From the NCBI GenBank assembly GCA_016758965.1, contig JAEPRB010000143.1, positions 1 through 64,000 on the forward strand: DNA of 64,000 bases, read 5' to 3'. Made by a program: the position numbers and the translations under genes. Under the pieces are notes generated by a model. That model saw only the letters and a program-made list of their open reading frames with translations, was not told where the DNA came from and ran no database searches. Shown here one piece after another: positions 62,201-64,000 of this stretch. The DNA comes from Circinella minor (lineage: Eukaryota > Mucoromycota > Mucoromycetes > Mucorales > Lichtheimiaceae). How positions within the stretch are numbered: position 1 is the stretch's first letter; the number at the start of each line of letters is the position of its first letter.

Positions 62201-63184
62201 TTTTTTTGATCCGACCTTTAAACGAAAGAGTAAACTGACCGGAAATTTCCATCCAATCGACGTTTTTCTTTCTCCAAATTTGTATTCCATATAACGGGGA
62301 AATAACACTTTTTGGAGATAATTTCCCCGTTAAGCGAGTTGGTCTTTTCCAAATCTTTATTTATACTGGCATATTTCACTCACACTATGGAATATATTTG
62401 AAAAAACAAACAAAAAAACAAAAAAAAAGAGAGTAAGATATGAATTGGTTTTACATTAATATTTATAATCGTGATTTAATGATCTCCTATTTCATAAAGA
62501 AAAAAATGAACAAATGAAAGAGTCACGTAGAGGAAAAAGAATAATGCATTTTGCTTCTTATAAAGTTAATCCAAAAGGAGTATTTCTCTCTATTTAGTTT
62601 ACGAAATAAATAAAGCAACAAAAAGTACCAAATAATTCCGCATGATATTTACTTTTCTGAAGTCTGACAACCTAAGTACTATTATATGATCATGTGGTTT
62701 TAGTTAAGAACAAGAAAAAAAAATTACATGGGATCCGCGGTAGATTTTAAAGCCCAACGTTTTGAAAAATATAAGAAACTTGACTGTGATCTGATGATTT
62801 TTAATCAAGTACTATTGGTGAATATTATATTTTCTTTGAAAATAAAGTGCGGAGAGATGGGTTCAATTGTGGGGGAAAGCATAAAAGAATAAAATATATA
62901 ACTCGGAGTTCGCACGAACAAGCGCGGGGAAGGATGAGAGAGTGTGGGGGTGAGGATGGTGGTAACATTAAAGAGAAAAGAAGATTTCCCCACAGGCAGA
63001 AAAAAAAAATCCCCATTTTCTTCCTTACGGAAGAAATCGATCCCAGACATCATACAAAAAAAAAATGGGCTTTTGAGTATATATATAACGGACAATTCTT
63101 GTCATATTTTTTTTTTTTTATCTAAATTATAATATCTGTCAATTTTTTTTTACTACCTATTTTTTTTTCAATACTTGACAAATA
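59236..63184. other. Long spacer between TIM50 (-) and sugar transporter (+)
   Basis: 3.9 kb between divergent genes. No complete gene. Notable items, treated as findings: an open frame at 61526-61717, a perfect hairpin at 62292-62332 and a T/A-run junction at about 61084-61107. The final 100 bases are T-rich leader. Confidence 0.55.
62292..62332. repeat. Perfect 12-bp inverted repeat (hairpin)
   Basis: TAACGGGGAAAT at 62292-62303 and its exact complement ATTTCCCCGTTA at 62321-62332, with 17 bases between. It stands out in an AT-rich spacer about 850 bases upstream of the sugar transporter start. Confidence 0.9.
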
Positions 63185-63935
63185 ATGGCACCTATTATCG
63201 CTGTAAGAGAAGCGAAGGGTGATCCCAATATCAAATCTGATGCTGGAGCTATCCTCTACCTGTAAATACATCTTATTTCAGTTTTTCTATATATGTATTT
63301 GTTATAACAATAGCGAACACCAAAATGAATAATAACTAATTATTTCTTTTACAACAACTGAAAATTATTATTTTTATTCTCGAATAAATAGTAATACTGC
63401 ATTTGCCGCGCTTGGTGGTTTCCTTTTTGGCTGTAAGTTTCAAATATGAAATTGATTCTCCCCCTTAAACAATGATACGTATTGTATAAATTAAAACTAA
63501 CTTATGCAAAACAAATAGATGATTTCGGTGTCACTAGTAGTGTCATGGTTATGGAACCTTTTCAAGAATATTTCGCTCCATTAACACCTGGTCTTCGAGT
63601 AAGTTTGATTTCTTTTTTTTTAGTAATATAATAAATTTATCAACAAAGAAAAAAGATAGGAGTAACCTAATATATATATATATATATATATACACTTTTG
63701 TTTTACTAGGGTGCCTTAAATTCACTCATGGGTACTGGTGCCGTTATTGGTTGTATTATTGCTGGTTGGATGTCTGATAGATGGGGTCGTCGTGACAGTA
63801 TTGCTATTTCATCTCTTGTTTTTATTGTTGGTGGTGTCCTTCAAACTGCTTCTGTACATATCTCTATGCAACTTGTTGGTCGTTTTGTTTCAGGATTAAG
63901 TGTTGGTGCTTGTTCAGTGTTGTGTAAGTTATCGA

Positions 63936-63966
<31 letters not shown>

Positions 63967-64000
63967 GAAAAGTTAAATGTATATATATGCATATACGCAT
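63185..64000 (+). CDS. MFS sugar transporter, 3' part beyond the window
   Basis: Exons seen: 63185-63261, 63392-63432, 63519-63598, 63710-63923, then a donor GTAAGT at 63924 and a long T run; about 137 residues are present. Sugar-porter features: GGFLFGYDFGVTSS in helix 1, LNSLMGTGAVIGCIIAG in helix 2, the loop signature SDRWGRRDS and GRFVSGLSVGACSV in helix 4. The length and motifs fit the hexose/glycerol porter family (STL1 or HXT type); the substrate cannot be told without the C-terminal half. Intron 3 carries a TA repeat. The start ATG is the first in frame with helix 1. Confidence 0.88.
63671..63692. repeat. (TA)11 in intron 3 of the sugar transporter
   Basis: Perfect TA dinucleotide run 18 bases before the acceptor of exon 4. 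Confidence 0.85.

Noticed and set aside
62805..63125. Overlapping 60-96 codon frames on both strands before the sugar transporter
   Set aside because: Generated by purine/pyrimidine strand asymmetry and T runs in the leader; mutually exclusive and without motifs.

Overview
The window is nuclear DNA of a fungus, most probably an early-diverging one (Mucoromycota, probably Mucorales). The evidence is: many short GT-AG introns (about 50-150 nt) with small exons; very AT-rich spacers full of poly-A/poly-T runs and pyrimidine tracts; fungal families such as Kre9/Knh1-like wall proteins, Mch1-type transporters and a fungal-type aspartic protease; and a FAR1-type zinc-finger protein, a class I know to be common in Mucoromycota. 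No ribosomal RNA, tRNA, CRISPR, plasmid or phage feature was recognised. I joined exons by hand; every complete model keeps frame across all junctions and ends in a stop.

Layout, left to right. 1-5.2 kb: spacer with no supportable gene. 5.2-7.9 kb (+): FAR1-domain DNA-binding protein with a Q/H/P/T-rich tail. 9.3-10.0 kb (+): 152-residue macro domain of the TARG1/OARD1 type. 10.8-13.5 kb (-): exosome nuclease RRP6, divergent from 14.15-14.9 kb (+) SF3b subunit 6. 15.1-15.8 kb (+): secreted Kre9/Knh1-like protein. 16.3-17.7 kb (+): pepsin-like aspartic protease, convergent with 17.8-18.8 kb (-) mitochondrial RbfA. 20.7-22.6 kb (+): Mch1-like MFS transporter. 25.1-29.3 kb (-): BLM/Sgs1-class RecQ helicase with a complete HRDC domain, divergent from 30.4-32.2 kb (+) membrane-anchored M24 peptidase. 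33.8-35.4 kb (+): intronless orphan of 532 residues. 38.0-41.1 and 45.6-48.4 kb (+): two tandem AAAP-type amino acid transporters with the same nine-exon plan. 48.9-49.7 kb RPS10, 51.1-52.1 kb RPL10, 52.4-53.7 kb XPA/Rad14, 54.4-56.3 kb four-TM protein with a long disordered tail (all +). 57.2-59.2 kb (-): TIM50. 63.2 kb to the end (+): MFS sugar transporter cut by the window edge.

The genes are mostly unrelated housekeeping functions: RNA decay and splicing (RRP6, SF3B6), translation (RPS10, RPL10, mitochondrial RbfA), DNA repair (RecQ, XPA), mitochondrial import (TIM50), secretion and wall (Kre9-like, protease) and solute transport (Mch1-like, two AAAP, sugar porter). Nothing looks like a biosynthetic cluster or a transferred island. 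The least explained material is the transporter pair, whose long cytosolic insert before the last membrane segment is variable except for a few conserved short motifs; the macro domain with substituted active-site positions; the two orphan genes; and some spacer elements (a 12-bp-arm hairpin near 62.3 kb, an 18-bp palindrome at 24.5 kb, and several short open frames).
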